This document shows, one piece after another, positions 30,213 through 41,424 of a DNA stretch of 64,000 nucleotides. The notes below the pieces were generated by a model, which was given only the letters and a program-made list of their open reading frames with translations, ran no database searches and was not told where the DNA came from. A program made the translations under genes and the position numbers. The stretch comes from Phaseolus vulgaris (taxonomy: Eukaryota; Streptophyta; Magnoliopsida; Fabales; Fabaceae). Where the stretch lies: positions 10,160,084 through 10,224,083 of the forward strand of contig NC_023750.2 of assembly GCF_000499845.2 (NCBI RefSeq), written 5' to 3'. Position 1 is the first letter of the stretch, and every line of letters starts with the position of its first letter.

Positions 30213-33200
30213 TTAACTGTAATACGACTTGAGATGTGTTGCGTTCCAAGTGCGGGGAATCGCCCCTCCTTCTAATGTCTCCAAGCGGTAGGCGCCATTC
30301 CCGAGCGCCTTGGTTATTCTGAACGGTCCCGTCCACTTGGGCGATAACTTGTTCTGCATCTCATACTGATGGGCCTTCCTCATCACCAGATCGCCGCTTC
30401 TAAACTGCCTTGACGTTACCTTAGAGTTGTACCTTCGCTCAACTCTTCTCTTTACCGCTTCGGCTTTCACTCTCGCCTCCTCCCTGACCTCATCCAGCAA
30501 ATCCAGATTCATTCTTCTTTCTTCGTTCGAGTCTTCCGCCACGAAGTTCTGGAATCTCGGCGAGCTTTCCTGGATTTCGACTGGAATCATCGCATCACAT
30601 CCATAAACCAAACTAAAGGGGGTCTCATGGGTTCCTGACTGCTCAGTTGTATGGTATGCCCAAACTATGCGGGGTACCTCTTCAGCCCACGATCCCTTAG
30701 CTTTCTCCAATCTTCTCTTTAAACCTCTCAGCAACACCCGATTGGCAGACTCCACTTGGCCATTCGTCTGTGGGTGTTCGACAGATGCAAAGACCTGTTG
30801 TATCCCCACCTCTTCGCACAACTTTTTCAAGAGGTGACTTGCAAACTGCGTCCCATTGTCTGACACCAAGCGTTTAGGCACACCAAACCGGCACACTATG
30901 TTCTTCCATACAAAGCTCTCGATCTTGTGTGCAGTGATCTGGGCCACTGGCTCCGCTTCGATCCACTTGGTGAAGTATTCGATCGCCACCACCAAGTACT
31001 TCATCTGCCTGATCGCCAATGGGAAGGGTCTCAGAATGTCAATTCCCCATGTATGGAACGGCCAGGGGCTGTAAATCGACTTCAGCTCTTCTGGGGGTGC
31101 TTTGTGCCAATCAGCGTGCTGCTGGCATTGCTTGCAACGCTGGGCGTATCTCTTGCAATCTTCTCTCATCGTGGGTCAGTAATAGCCTGCACGGATAGTC
31201 CTTGTCGCCAGTGATCGACCTCCAATGTGGCTCCCGCAAATTCCCTCATGGAGCTCAACCATAATCCTCGTGCACTTCTCTCCGTGTATGCATACAAGAA
31301 GGGGGTGCGTGAATCCAAACCTGTACAGCTCGCCGTCAATAAGGGTAAACTTGTTGGAGCTCTTCTTTATCTTCCTGGCCTCAATTGAGTCAACTGGAAG
31401 CACACCATCCGCTAAATAACGTTGGTAAGGCGTTATCCACGTGTCTGGCTCGTGGACAGCGCAAATTTGCATCGATCTTGCCCCTTCTTCTGCTGGGCGC
31501 GCTCTGACCCTTGGCGCCCTCAGAGTTTCCTACGTTAGGGATCTATGACTTCTTGCCGGTCTTCCTATTGATCTGCAGACATGGAGAACTTGGTGGTCTG
31601 CCACGAATGCTCGAGGCGCTTTCAAAGTTTCTTGAATGACAGTCCTCTGCCTACCCCCCTTGCCCGAACTGGCGAGCTTGGCTAGCAAGTCAGCTCGGGC
31701 ATTTTGTTCTCTTGGCACGTGCACCACTTCATACTCTGCCTGGTTGTTGCTTGCTTTGAAAGCGAACCTCAACGATTGCTCTATCAACACTCCGTTGGGC
31801 CCCTCCAAGATGACCCCAGCCCCGCTGCCCAGCTGGTTGGACGACCCATCAACAGAGAGTACCCAGCGAAAGTCACCCTCGGCGTTCTGTGCCACCTCGG
31901 AGGACAACTCGACCACGAAATCGGCAAAGACTTGCCCTTTGATCGATCCCCGGGGTTCATACTTGATGTCGAACTCGGAAAGCTCGACCGCCCACTTCAC
32001 CATCCTTCCAGCCACATCGGGCTTCTTCAGAACCTTCTGGATCGGCAGATCAGTCATCACCAGTACCGTGAAGCTCTGGAAGTAATGGCGCAATCTCCTC
32101 GCCGAGAATACAACCACTAATGTTGCCTTTTCTAGGGCCAACTTTACCTCCGGGCCTTGCAGCACCTTGCTAAAGAAATATATAGGCCTTTGGGTCTGGT
32201 TCTGATCCTGCACTAGCACTGCGCTGATCGCCCTCTCAGTTATGGCAAAGTACAGCCTGAGGGGTGTTATGTCTTGGGGCTTGCACAGAACTGGAGGGCT
32301 CGCCAAATATTCCTTGAGCTTTACGAAGGTCTCCTCACACTCCTTTGTCCAAACAAATCTGTTGTTTCTCTTCAAACATTGGAAGTATGGGTGGCCCTTC
32401 TCTCCGCTTGCCGATACGAATCGAGACAGGGCGGCCATCCGCCCCGTGAGTTGCTGTACCTCCTTCACATTGGCGGGGCTCCTCATTGCCAAAACGGCGG
32501 CGCAATTCTCGGGGTTAGCCTCAATTCCCTTCTCTGACAGAAGAAACCCCAGAAATTTCCCTGCTTCTACACCAAAAACGCACTTTTCAAGATTCAGTTT
32601 TAGCTTGTACCTGGCTATCGTGGTGAACAACTCTTCCAAGTCTGCGACGTGCTTGTCTTTCTCCAGGGACGTCACGACCATGTCGTCGATGTATGCCTGC
32701 ACATTCCTTCCGAGCATGGGCGCGAGCACCTTGTCCATCAGCCTTTGGTACGTGGCTCCTGCATTCTTCAACCCGAAGGGCATCACCCTGTAGCAATAAC
32801 ATGACCTTTCCGTCATGAAGGCGATCTTCTCTTCGTCCATGGGGTGCATTTTGATTTGGTTGTACCCCGAGAAGGCATCCAGAAAACTGAGCAGCTTGCA
32901 CCCTGAATCACTGTCTACTAGGGCATCAATGCTAGGCAAGGGGTAAGAGTCCTTCGGGCAGGCCTTGTTCAAGTCTGTAAAATCAACGCACATCCGCCAC
33001 TTTCCGCTGCTCTTCTTGACCAGGACGACGTTAGCAAGCCATTCTGGATATTGGATTTCCCTGATGTGGCCCGCTGCCAGTAGTTGCCGAGTCTCTTCTT
33101 TGATCGCCTGTCTCTTCTCCTCATTGAATTTTCTTCTTCTTTGACGGGTGGGCTTGACTTGGGGGTCCATCGCCAAACGATGGCACGAGAAATCGGGGTC

Positions 33201-35453
33201 GATACCCGGCATATCTGAAGAAGCCCACGCAAAAGCATCCATGTGTCTACTTATTACCTCAGCGATCTGGTCTTGCGTCTTGCTATCCAGGGTTCTTCCC
33301 AACTTAAACACTTTACCGCTGATCTCCTTCTCGAGCCACTCCTCTACTGGCTGAGGTTTCTTCTTGCTGGCGATCAGCGCCCTCGCGATACCGATTTCTC
33401 TAGCGATCTCCGAGCAGTTTCTCTCGGATCTCGCCTTCATATCCTCCATCGGCACATTGCCATCGGCGACCACTTCTAACGCCGCATCCGAAGCTCGTCG
33501 GGGTTCCGGTTCCACGCCAGGGGGAGGCGTGGTGGTTACGTGGCACACAGACCTCTTGTTCTTGAGGCTGTTTTCGTAACACTTCTTTGCCTCCTTCTGG
33601 TCGGAGCAAATAGTGATGATCATACCCTCCATAGACGACAGCTTGACCTTCATGTGCCTTGTCGAAGGCACAACTCCTGTTCTGTTGAGCGTTGGCCTCT
33701 CCAGCAGTATGTTGTATGCTGATGGGGCGTTTACAACAAGGTACCTGACCTTCTCCGTTCGTGAGGCCAAGCCGTCGGTGAAGGTCGTCCTCAGCTCGAT
33801 ATACCCTCTCACCTCCACTTGGTCGCCGGCAAAACCGTACAAGCAGCCCCCATATGGTCTTAGCTGATCAGGGGATAACTGTAACTTCTCAAAGGTTGGC
33901 CAAAACATCACGTCTGCTGAGCTTCCTTGGTCGACCAGCACCCGGTGGACGGTCCTTCCCGTCGTGACCAGCGAGATCACAATATGGTCGTTGTCATGAG
34001 GCACCACGTCCCTGCGGTCCTCCTCGGTGAACGTGATGTCCACGTCGGGCGAGTGATCCTCGAAGGCTTCAACCGACATTATCGACCTCGCATACCTCTT
34101 TCGTTGCGACGTTGTGCACCCTCCGCCGGAGAATCCGCCAACTATGGTGTGGATCTCGCCGTGGATAGGCACCTCGTGCTGTTGCCCTCCGCTGCTCGCC
34201 GATTGAGACCCTGATGCCTGGTCCGCTTGCTTCTCTAGCAAGTAATCCTTCAGGAAACCACATTTGACCAGCTCGGCGAGCTGGTTCCCCAGGGCCAAAC
34301 ACGAATTGATAGAGTGGCCAAAGCTCTTGTGGAACTCGCACCATGCGTCTGGCTTTGGCCCCAAAATCTTCTCCGTCGTTTTCTCAGGCACTTTGAGCCT
34401 GGCAGCTATGTTTGGGATGGCGATCAAATCAGCCAAACCCATCACAAACTCATACCTCGGGGGGCGATTACCCTCCCTGGGGCGATTACTCCCCCTGGGG
34501 CGCCCTGGCCCCTTGCTCCTATTTTTCTTAGGGTCGTAAAGGTGACGCGTCCTTTGATCCCTCTTTCCCGCCGCCGCCTCCATTACCCTTTGAGGTTGTA
34601 CCCTCGTTTGGGTGCGCGGTTTAGCTGGGGCCACATTTCCTCTCTTCTCTGTGACCTCGCTCTCAGCGGTGATGTGAGCCACAGCACGTCGCCGGATTTC
34701 GGCGAACGTGGCGGTGTGGTTCCTGATGAGCGACTCACTAAAGGGCCCAGGCAATACACCCTTTTTGAAGGCGTGCACGAACATTTCCTCGTCCTTTCCT
34801 GGCAAACGGACTATCCGAGCCCCGAGTCTGTTCAGGAAATCCTTCAAGGACTCCCCTTGGTACTGCCTTATATCAAACAAGTCGTAAGACACCAGAGGTG
34901 GCGCCTTGTTCACTATGTACTGCTCAACAAACATCTTGGAAAATTGTTGGAACATGGTAATATGGCCAGTGGGTATACTGACGAACCAGTCCAACGCCGT
35001 TCCGCTCAAGGTGCTCATGAACACCTTACAATACACCGCGTCTGAGCCCCCTGAGAGCATCATCTGAGTATGAAACGCCGTGAGATGGGCTTCAGGGTCC
35101 TCCACCCCAGTGAAAGACGCTTTCACTGCCACAGTGCTAGCCGGGACTACTGAGTCCATGATCTCTTGGGAAAATGGCATAGGGAAACTGCGTGGTGGGG
35201 ATGGGGGTGCGGATCTGTCCCCTGTCGCACGCTCCTCCCGCTCCTGAAGGGCTTTGCGCAGCTCTTCGTTGATCCTGTTGAGCTCTTTGTTCCTTGCTTG
35301 CGAGGCCACCAGCGCCTCGTGCATCCTTTCCTGCTCAGAACGCGATGCAGCCACGTTCTCCTGCAGCGTCCTCATCATGTCCATCACCTGCGTCATGGAC
35401 ACAGCATCTTCGTCGGTTGATGGTGCAACTGAACTGGAGCGCGTTGTCCTCAT
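30213..35453 (-). pseudogene. gypsy2 gag-pol polyprotein, nearly open
   Basis: One frame from ATG 35453 encodes gag (MRTTRSSSVAPSTDEDAVSM, a coiled coil, Retrotrans_gag about residues 110-240, and zinc-knuckle variant CEFHKSFGHSINSC), protease (LVDQGSSADVMFW, intact), RT (VDFTDLNKACPKDSYPLPSI; catalytic YIDDMVVTS near residue 920) and RNase H (VLSVDGSSNQLGSG). It reaches TAG at 31530-31532 (a Gln codon in gypsy1). The frame then continues through the integrase zinc finger (HEGICGSHIGGR...CKQC), a TGA at a Trp position near 31172, and the DDE core (WGIDIL, VSDNGTQF, QVESANR) to 30213. RNase H lacks about 60 residues between NNQAEYE and VVHVPREQ. Confidence 0.93.
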
Positions 35454-35611
35454 CCTTCCGCAGCAAACTCAGTAGCTCAAAGAACTCCAAACAAAAAACT
35501 CCAGGAGTCGACTGAGATAGCGAGCAGCTGAACAGAAAACACTCGAAGCACCACCAACACAAACTATGGTTGGGAATCACGTTTTACACGTGCCCCACAG
35601 TGGGCGCCAAA
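35454..35611 (-). other. gypsy2 5' leader and primer-binding site
   Basis: A short leader. Adjacent to the LTR the minus strand reads TTTGGCGCCCACTGTGGGGC (35592-35611), the primer-site region typical of this lineage. Confidence 0.65.
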
Positions 35612-36736
35612 TGATCCTGCCGGTTGACTTAGCGCAAGAGCGTTGCCTCGTCACGATCTTCCTCACCAGCTTGACACCACGTGCCCTCCAAGTCCGCTCC
35701 ACAGATAGCCTCCCTGAGAACCTGAAAAACACACAGTGGCGCCTCTATGGCCGGTGGCGCTCCGACGCTCAAGTCAGATCACAGAATTACTAGAAAAACA
35801 ATGTGTGTAAAAACAGCGTGTAAAAAACTACCCTCTGAATCTCACTCTGATTCTCTTTTATGCCTCCCTCTGTACCTACGCCTAACAGAATTCTGTTATG
35901 CCTCTCTGGCATGTGTCAGAACCCTGTTGTGCTTTTCTGTGGCAACGTACCTCCAGAATCAGTAGGACGTGAGTGTCTGCGCGTGTCTGCGATTGTCTAT
36001 ACCTTCGGCGGCACGGAGTGCACCTTTGTTTGGACCGCGTCCCTCTCAGATGATGACACGTGGAGGCATGCAACTAACCACACACGTGTCATTACTTGAA
36101 GGCTCTAGCGCTTCTCACTGCGCGTCTAAGTTATCCCCTGGCGGAGTAACTTAGCGCATTCCCTTCATCTGGGTAAATCGCATACTCTCAGGAGAACGCC
36201 AGGTGTGGCTGGTCTAAGCTCACTCACCAGGCATTGCTCTCTGTGCGAACGATTCCCCCTTCGCGATGTCATGCACGTAATGGGTTGAGGGAGTCACCAA
36301 TCACTGACCGGTTTACTAGCCCCCCTCAGGCCACTCTCAAGCACGATTCTCTGAGACATGTTCATGCGATGTCCGTGCGTAACGCTCTTGCTGAGCCCCA
36401 GCTTAACTGCGTGTAACACGAGCCCCCGATGACCATGCATCCGATGACTGATCGGTGCTCTATTGCTTCTCGCGTTCTGCCCCCAGGTGTTCATCTGGGA
36501 ACTGATCTGTCGATGACCGCTTGGTTACTGGCCACCGATCACCGTTCTGGGTGATCTGTCCCCTGACTTCTCTGCCAACTGGTCTGTCGGTGGCCACTTG
36601 ACTACTGACCACCGATCACCTCTTTGGATGATCTGCTCCCTGATCTCTCTGTCACCCGATCCACGTGTCACCCTACGAGTGGTCCACGTGATTGTCTTCT
36701 GCTGACGTCATCAACCACCGATGACCGACCAGATCA
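35612..36736 (-). repeat. gypsy2 5' LTR (1125 bp)
   Basis: It begins TGATCCTGCCGG and ends GACCAGATCA, followed by target duplication ATGCC (36737-36741). It is nearly identical to 24556-25684; a small indel region lies near 36390-36405. Confidence 0.92.
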
Positions 36737-36741
36737 ATGCC

Positions 36742-39293
36742 AAAAAGGGAAACAAGTGAAAAGTTCTTTCAAAATTAAAAATGTTGTTTCATCTTTGAGA
36801 CCTCTTGAACTTCTTCACATGGATCTCTTTGGACCCTCAAGAACTATGAGTCTTGGTGGAATTTATTATGCTCTTGTTATTGTTGATGACTTTTCTAGGT
36901 ACACTTGGACTCTTTTCTTGGAATCAAAGAGTGATGCCTTTTCTGCATTCAAAAAGCTAGCAAGAAGGCTACAAAATACAAAGAACAACAACATAGGTTC
37001 TATTAGAAGTGATCATGGAGGAGAATTTCAGAATGAGAAGTTTAGCAAATTTTGTGAGAAGTTGGGAATTCTGCACAATTTCTCTGCTCCAAGAACACCA
37101 CAGCAGAATGGAGTGGTAGAAAGGAAGAACAGGTCTCTTGAAGAGCTTGCAAGTACAATGCTTAGTGAATCATCACTTCCTAAGTATTGTTGGGCAGATG
37201 CAGTGAGCACCTCCTGTTATGTGATGAATAGGGTGCTTATAAGGCCTATTTTGAAGAAAACTCCATATGAACTCTTCGATGGAAGGAAACCTAACATCAG
37301 TCATCTCAAAGTCTTTGGCTGCAACTGTTTCATCCTCAACAATGGAAAGGAAAGCTTGGGAAAGTTTGATGAGAAAGCAGACCTTGGTATCTTCATTGGT
37401 TATTCACTCACAAGTCATGCATATAGAGTCTACAACAAGAGGTTGATGACTGTAGAAGAATCAGTTCACGTTGTCTTTGATGAGGTAGATCGCAGAATCA
37501 ATCAAATCCCAAAGACCAGTGTTGAAGAAGATGAATAGAGCATCAGTTTGGAGAAGCTGGAAATCTGTGCAGAAAAACAACTGGTTGATTCGCAGAAACA
37601 ACCGATTGAAATTCTGCAACAGAGTAAGCTGGCCAAAGAATGGAGGATTCCTAGAGATCTGTCAGTGGACAACATCATAGGGCAGATAAAGGAAGGTGTC
37701 TCCACACGTAGCTCCATCTCAAACTTCTGCAGGCACACAACTTTTGTCTCTCAAATTGAACCAAAGTCAATTGAGGAAGCCCTCAAGGATGAGAAGTGGG
37801 TTGAAGCTATGCATGAAGAGCTGAATCAGTTTGCAAGGAATGAGGTATCGTTTCTTGTCCTTAAAACTAATGAAATGAATATTATTGGTTCAAAATGGGT
37901 TTTCAGGAACAAGCTAGATGAGGATGGTGTGATCACAAGGAACAAAGCAAGGCTAGTTGCAAAAGGCTACAATCAAGAAGAGGGCATAAATTATGGTGAA
38001 ACCTTTGCTCCTGTTGCTAGATTGGAGGCTATGAGGCTGCTGCTGGCTTTTGCGTGTATGAGTGGTTTTAAACTCTTTCAAATGGATGTCAAGAGTGCCT
38101 TCTTGAATGGCTACATCAATGAGGAAGTATTTGTAGATCAACCACCGGGCTTTGAAGATCATAAGTATCCCAACCATGTCTTCAAGTTGAAGAAAGCTTT
38201 GTATGGACTGAAACAAGCTCCAAGGCAGTGGTATGAGAGGCTTAGCAACTTTCTGCTATCTCATGGTTATGAAAGAGGAATGGTAGACAAGACTCTCTTC
38301 ATCAAGAAATCAAATGTAGAAATAATGCTTGTGCAAATCTATGTTGATGATATCATCTTTGGTGCTACACAAGATAGTTTGTGTGAAGAATTTGTGGCTG
38401 CAATGAAAGGTGAGTTTGAAATGTCTATGATGGGAGAACTGTCTTTCTTTCTTGGATTGCAGGTTAAGCAAACAAAGGATGGGATCTTCTTAAGTCAATC
38501 AAAGTATTGCAAGGAGATTCTCAAGAAATTTGAAATGAAGAGTTGCAAAGAAGCAAGCACTCCAATGCCATTAAGCTGCTACATGGATGCGGATGCTGCT
38601 GGAAAGACTGTAGATCAAACAAAATACAGAGGATTGATTGGATCTTTGCTTTATCTAACAGCTAGTAGGCCGGACATCATGTTTGCGGTGTGTCTATGTG
38701 CAAGATATCAAGAAAATCCTAAAGAGTCTCACTTCAAAGCTGCAAAAAGAATTCTGAAATATCTCCAAGGAACATCATCTGTAGGATTATGGTATCCTTC
38801 TCACTCTCCAATTCATTTAATTGGTTATTCAGATTCTGACTTTGCAGGTTACAAGCTAGATAAAAAGAGCACAAGTGGTACTTGCCATCTTCTTGGCTCA
38901 AGCCTAATCTCATGGAATAGCAAGAAGCAAGCATGTGTTGCTCTCTCTACTATTGAGGCTGAGTATATTGCTGCTAGAAGTTGTTGTGCACAGATTCTAT
39001 GGCTCAAGCAACAACTTGCAGATTTTGGTTTACAAATCAGCAAGGTTCCTTTGATGTGTGATAACACTATTGCCATCAATCTTACCAAAAATCAGATTCA
39101 GCACACAAGGACCAAACATATTGAGATAAGGCATCATTTCATCAGGGATCATGTAAACAATGGGAACTGTGAAGTGAAGTTTGTGGAGACCAAACTGCAG
39201 TTAGCTGACATCTTCACAAAGCCTTTACCAAAAGAGAGGTTTTTCTTCTTAAGAAATGAGTTAGGTATCCTTGATCTTAATAATCTCTCCTAA
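36742..39293 (+). pseudogene. C2 pol: integrase core, reverse transcriptase and RNase H
   Basis: It continues the frame cut at 24555. The integrase core has LLHMDLFGP, IRSDHGGEF and QNGVVERKN, giving the D, D and E residues. A TAG at 37536-37538 follows TSVEEDE, and the same frame then resumes. The copia-type RT (RVT_2) has GSKWVFRNKLDEDG, NKARLVAKGYNQEEGI, FQMDVKSAFLNGYINEEVFV and the catalytic YVDDIIFGA. RNase H has GYSDSDFAGYKLDKKST and ALSTIEAEYIA, ending LADIFTKPLPKERF and DLNNLS. Sequence features (VLFVEGLKHNLLSIS, GYNQEEGI) fit the SIRE lineage. Apart from gypsy2 and one stop the frame is open. Confidence 0.93.
37575..37611. repeat. Paired near-palindromic 16-mer inside C2 pol, 21-bp phase
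   Basis: Diverged copies at 37575 (AAACAACTGGTTGATT) and 37596 (AAACAACCGATTGAAA), in the hinge between integrase and RT, encoding KQLVDSQKQPIE. The 21-bp phase is kept although the surroundings are unrelated to gag or LTR. Confidence 0.8.
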
Positions 39294-39619
39294 ATCTGTT
39301 TTTGATACATGCTAAAGTCTCTTTGTGAAGACAAATAGGGGGAGAATTAATTGGTTCTTGTATATCTTTATTTGATACCGTATAATCTGTTAAAATCTCT
39401 GATATAAAAGGTTTTCTGCTGCTACTGGTAAAAACAACCGATTGTTTCGTGTAAACAACCGATTGTTTATCATGTTTTATGCTTGGAATATGTAAAAATA
39501 TAACTTGCTGTTGTAAGAAGCATTGGATAGTTTAAATGCTATTTTTGCAGGTACTGCTTCAGATTCAATCAGATCAAACACAAGCACCAGGGATTTGTCT
39601 TCATCAAATAGGGGGAGAT
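39294..39619 (+). other. C2 3' untranslated region with two polypurine tracts
   Basis: CAAATAGGGGGAGA occurs near 39331-39345 and again at 39604-39619, abutting the LTR. No envelope-like ORF lies between pol and the LTR, unlike C1 and C3. A perfect near-palindrome pair lies at 39432-39468. Confidence 0.75.
39432..39468. repeat. Paired near-palindromic 16-mer, 21-bp phase
   Basis: Two perfect copies of AAACAACCGATTGTTT at 39432 and 39453, separated by CGTGT, in the C2 3' region. Confidence 0.9.
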
Positions 39620-39782
39620 TGTTGAACCAAGTGGTGTTCAAGCTTTGAAGAATCCAAACCCTTTGAAGGATGTTGAAGCCTTGGTTGTGCATGTTGTTGC
39701 TGTGCTGGTTTAGTATAGTTATGGGGTAGTTTGAGTTTTGTAATCCACCCCTTGATCGAATCTAAAGCATAAAGCATCTCAA

Positions 39783-40779
39783 TGTTTGATGGAGATCAAG
39801 CTCAAGAGGACATGGAGGCCAATCAACAAGATCAAGACGAGGTGGAGGCACAAATAGAAGACGCCCATGGAGGTCAAAGTCCACCTCAAAGGATTACAAG
39901 AAGCATGTTCAAAGCTTTGGGAGCTAGAGGACATTTATTTTCTCTTTTTGTAATTTCTTTAGTTGAAGATGCTTAGAGGGAAACATTAGAAACCTCTTTT
40001 GTTTTAGCATCTTGTAGGCTTTAGTTAGGAGCTTTGGGGGGGTGTATTAGTAGATAGGTGTAGAAGTAGAACAGGAGGTGCCAAAGTGAAGGAAAGGGTC
40101 ACACCTTCCTCATGCATAGAATAGGCGCCGGTTCTAGAATGATTTGGGAGGGAATTTTGAATTGTTTTAGCTTGCATTTTCAGCACCTTAGGCTATAAAT
40201 AGAGGTGCTCTCTTTGTAAAATTCAGATTGGAATTAATCTAAGAAAACTCTACTCAAATTTTGAGTGAACTTTGGAGAGCTTTTGGAGCCTTCTTCTCTA
40301 GTCTTATCTTGATGGATCATTGGAGTCCTCAAGTGGCGGCATCACTCTCATCTAGGAGCATTCCACACTTCTAGTGGCGAGATCATCCAACATTCTTCCA
40401 TCTTCATGAGCACTCTCTTCTCCTTCCTTCCTTCTCTTTCAATTGCTCTTGTTGTCTTGTGTTCTTGAGTATTTTGGTTCGGTTTTTCTGTTTTTCCAGC
40501 ACCTATTGTTTCTGTTCTTGCCTTTTAATTTCAATTCTGTTCGGTTCATTTGTGTGCTTAATCATTTCTGTTCGGTTCCTTTTAATTTCACCTCTTTTGT
40601 TCGGTTCAATTTGACTAAAATTGGTTCATCCAATGAGTTTGGGATTTGGTACTAGTTTTTGGTGAGTTCTTGTCTTAGAACAATGATCCAACTCTAAGAA
40701 AAGTGTCTCTATTATGTCCAACTCAAGGTGATTCCTAAGAAGGTCAAGAACCTTTCTCAATATGGCTAGTGGAATCACA
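39783..40779 (+). mobile_element. Solo LTR of a different Ty3/gypsy element, inside the copia LTR
   Basis: The insert starts TGTTTGATGG and ends GGAATCACA, with TCAA (or TCAAT, depending on the boundary chosen) on both sides. Removing it restores the LTR sequence GCATCTCAATCTTTG seen at 45670. It contains a TATA-like CTATAAATAG (40193-40202). Its first 200 bp can be read as SPPQRITRSMFKALGARG, like the C-terminus of chromovirus-type gypsy polyproteins that extend into the LTR. No internal region is present. Confidence 0.75.
40193..40202 (+). promoter_or_regulatory. TATA-box-like element in the gypsy solo LTR
   Basis: CTATAAATAG sits about 410 bp into the solo LTR, and a transcript start would be expected 25-35 bp downstream near 40230. 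This also supports the plus orientation of the solo LTR. Confidence 0.5.
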
Positions 40780-40818
40780 TCAATCTTTGTGAAGATAAAA
40801 TGTTTTCAAACTAAGTTA

Positions 40819-40855
40819 AAACAACCGATTGTTTTGATGAAACAACCGATTGTTT
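40819..40855. repeat. Paired near-palindromic 16-mer, 21-bp phase
   Basis: Two copies of AAACAACCGATTGTTT at 40819 and 40840 in the shared LTR, just right of the solo-LTR insertion. Confidence 0.9.
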
Positions 40856-40920
40856 ATACTTAGGTGTTTTGAGAAAAAGATTGAAAACTGTTTTTCAAAT
40901 GGTTCAACTGTTAAGAACCA

Positions 40921-40957
40921 AAACAACCGATTGATTCGAGGAAACAACTGATTGTTT
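40921..40957. repeat. Paired near-palindromic 16-mer, 21-bp phase
   Basis: AAACAACCGATTGATT (40921) and AAACAACTGATTGTTT (40942) in the shared LTR. Confidence 0.88.
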
Positions 40958-41367
40958 GTTTTGGGACCATAACAGAAAAAAAAACTGTTTTATCTTTTAC
41001 TGAGCTTTAAATGATTTAACTGCTTACGCTCCAGTCATTAAATGATTTGACCAATCTTTTAATGCAATTTAAGAGTTTGTTAAGATTTGATAACAAACTA
41101 CATCTTTGAATAAATTCAGAAAAATAGATTTGAGAATTAATCTTTGACAAGTTTTTTGCTAAGAGTTTTTGAGTTTTTCAAAGAGCTGAGATTGCTGAAA
41201 GTTAGTGATTGATCAAAGTTTGTGGAATAGGATTCTGTTTTTCTGGCGAACTGAATTTCTAAATCAATTGTTTCCTGAGATAAATTCATTCTTGTTTTTA
41301 AAAGTTTACGAAAATTCTCTTTAAACAATTCACTCCCCTCTAGTTTATAGCCATCCATTCTAACAAT

Positions 41368-41379
41368 TGGTATCAGAGC
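41368..41379 (+). other. Copia primer-binding site (initiator tRNA-Met)
   Basis: TGGTATCAGAGC, complementary to the 3' end of plant initiator methionine tRNA, begins 2 bp after the LTR end. Confidence 0.9.
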
Positions 41380-41424
41380 TTGGTTCTTGAAAGTTTTTCA
41401 AGTTGATCCTAAAAATCTTGTTTA

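Larger units (their letters stand above)
24556..36736 (-). mobile_element. gypsy2: complete-length Tat-like Ty3/gypsy retrotransposon
   Basis: Bounded by LTRs 24556-25684 and 35612-36736 with a 5-bp target duplication ATGCC. Gag-pol is a single frame on the minus strand (35453 to 30213) interrupted by only two nonsense codons. The antisense gene on the plus strand is at 26290-28561. It belongs to the same lineage as gypsy1 and gypsy4 but to a different family: the LTR is longer and mostly unrelated beyond TGATCCTGCC, and the antisense protein is diverged. By eye the two LTRs differ at roughly 25 sites, so it is a fairly recent insertion. Confidence 0.93.
24193..39619 (+). mobile_element. Copia copy C2 (SIRE-like), plus strand, 5' truncated, interrupted by gypsy2
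   Basis: Pol begins within the region just before the GAG-pre-integrase domain (24193), is split by gypsy2 (24556-36736), and resumes to 39293. A short 3' region and the LTR at 39620 follow. Gag and the 5' LTR are absent. The left border joins minus-strand C1 gag head to head. Confidence 0.85.
39620..41365 (+). repeat. Copia LTR shared by C2 and C3, carrying an insertion and a deletion
   Basis: It begins TGTTGAACC after a polypurine tract and ends ATTCTAACA before an initiator-tRNA primer site, so it is at once the 3' LTR of C2 and the 5' LTR of C3. Compared with 45518-46669 it has a 997-bp insertion (39783-40779) and lacks roughly 400 bp near 41232. The lost part corresponds to about 46126-46545, including one near-palindrome pair. 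Confidence 0.85.

Noticed and set aside
36624..36741. Upstream extension of the C2 integrase frame
   Set aside because: It lies in the gypsy2 LTR and target duplication, not in pol.
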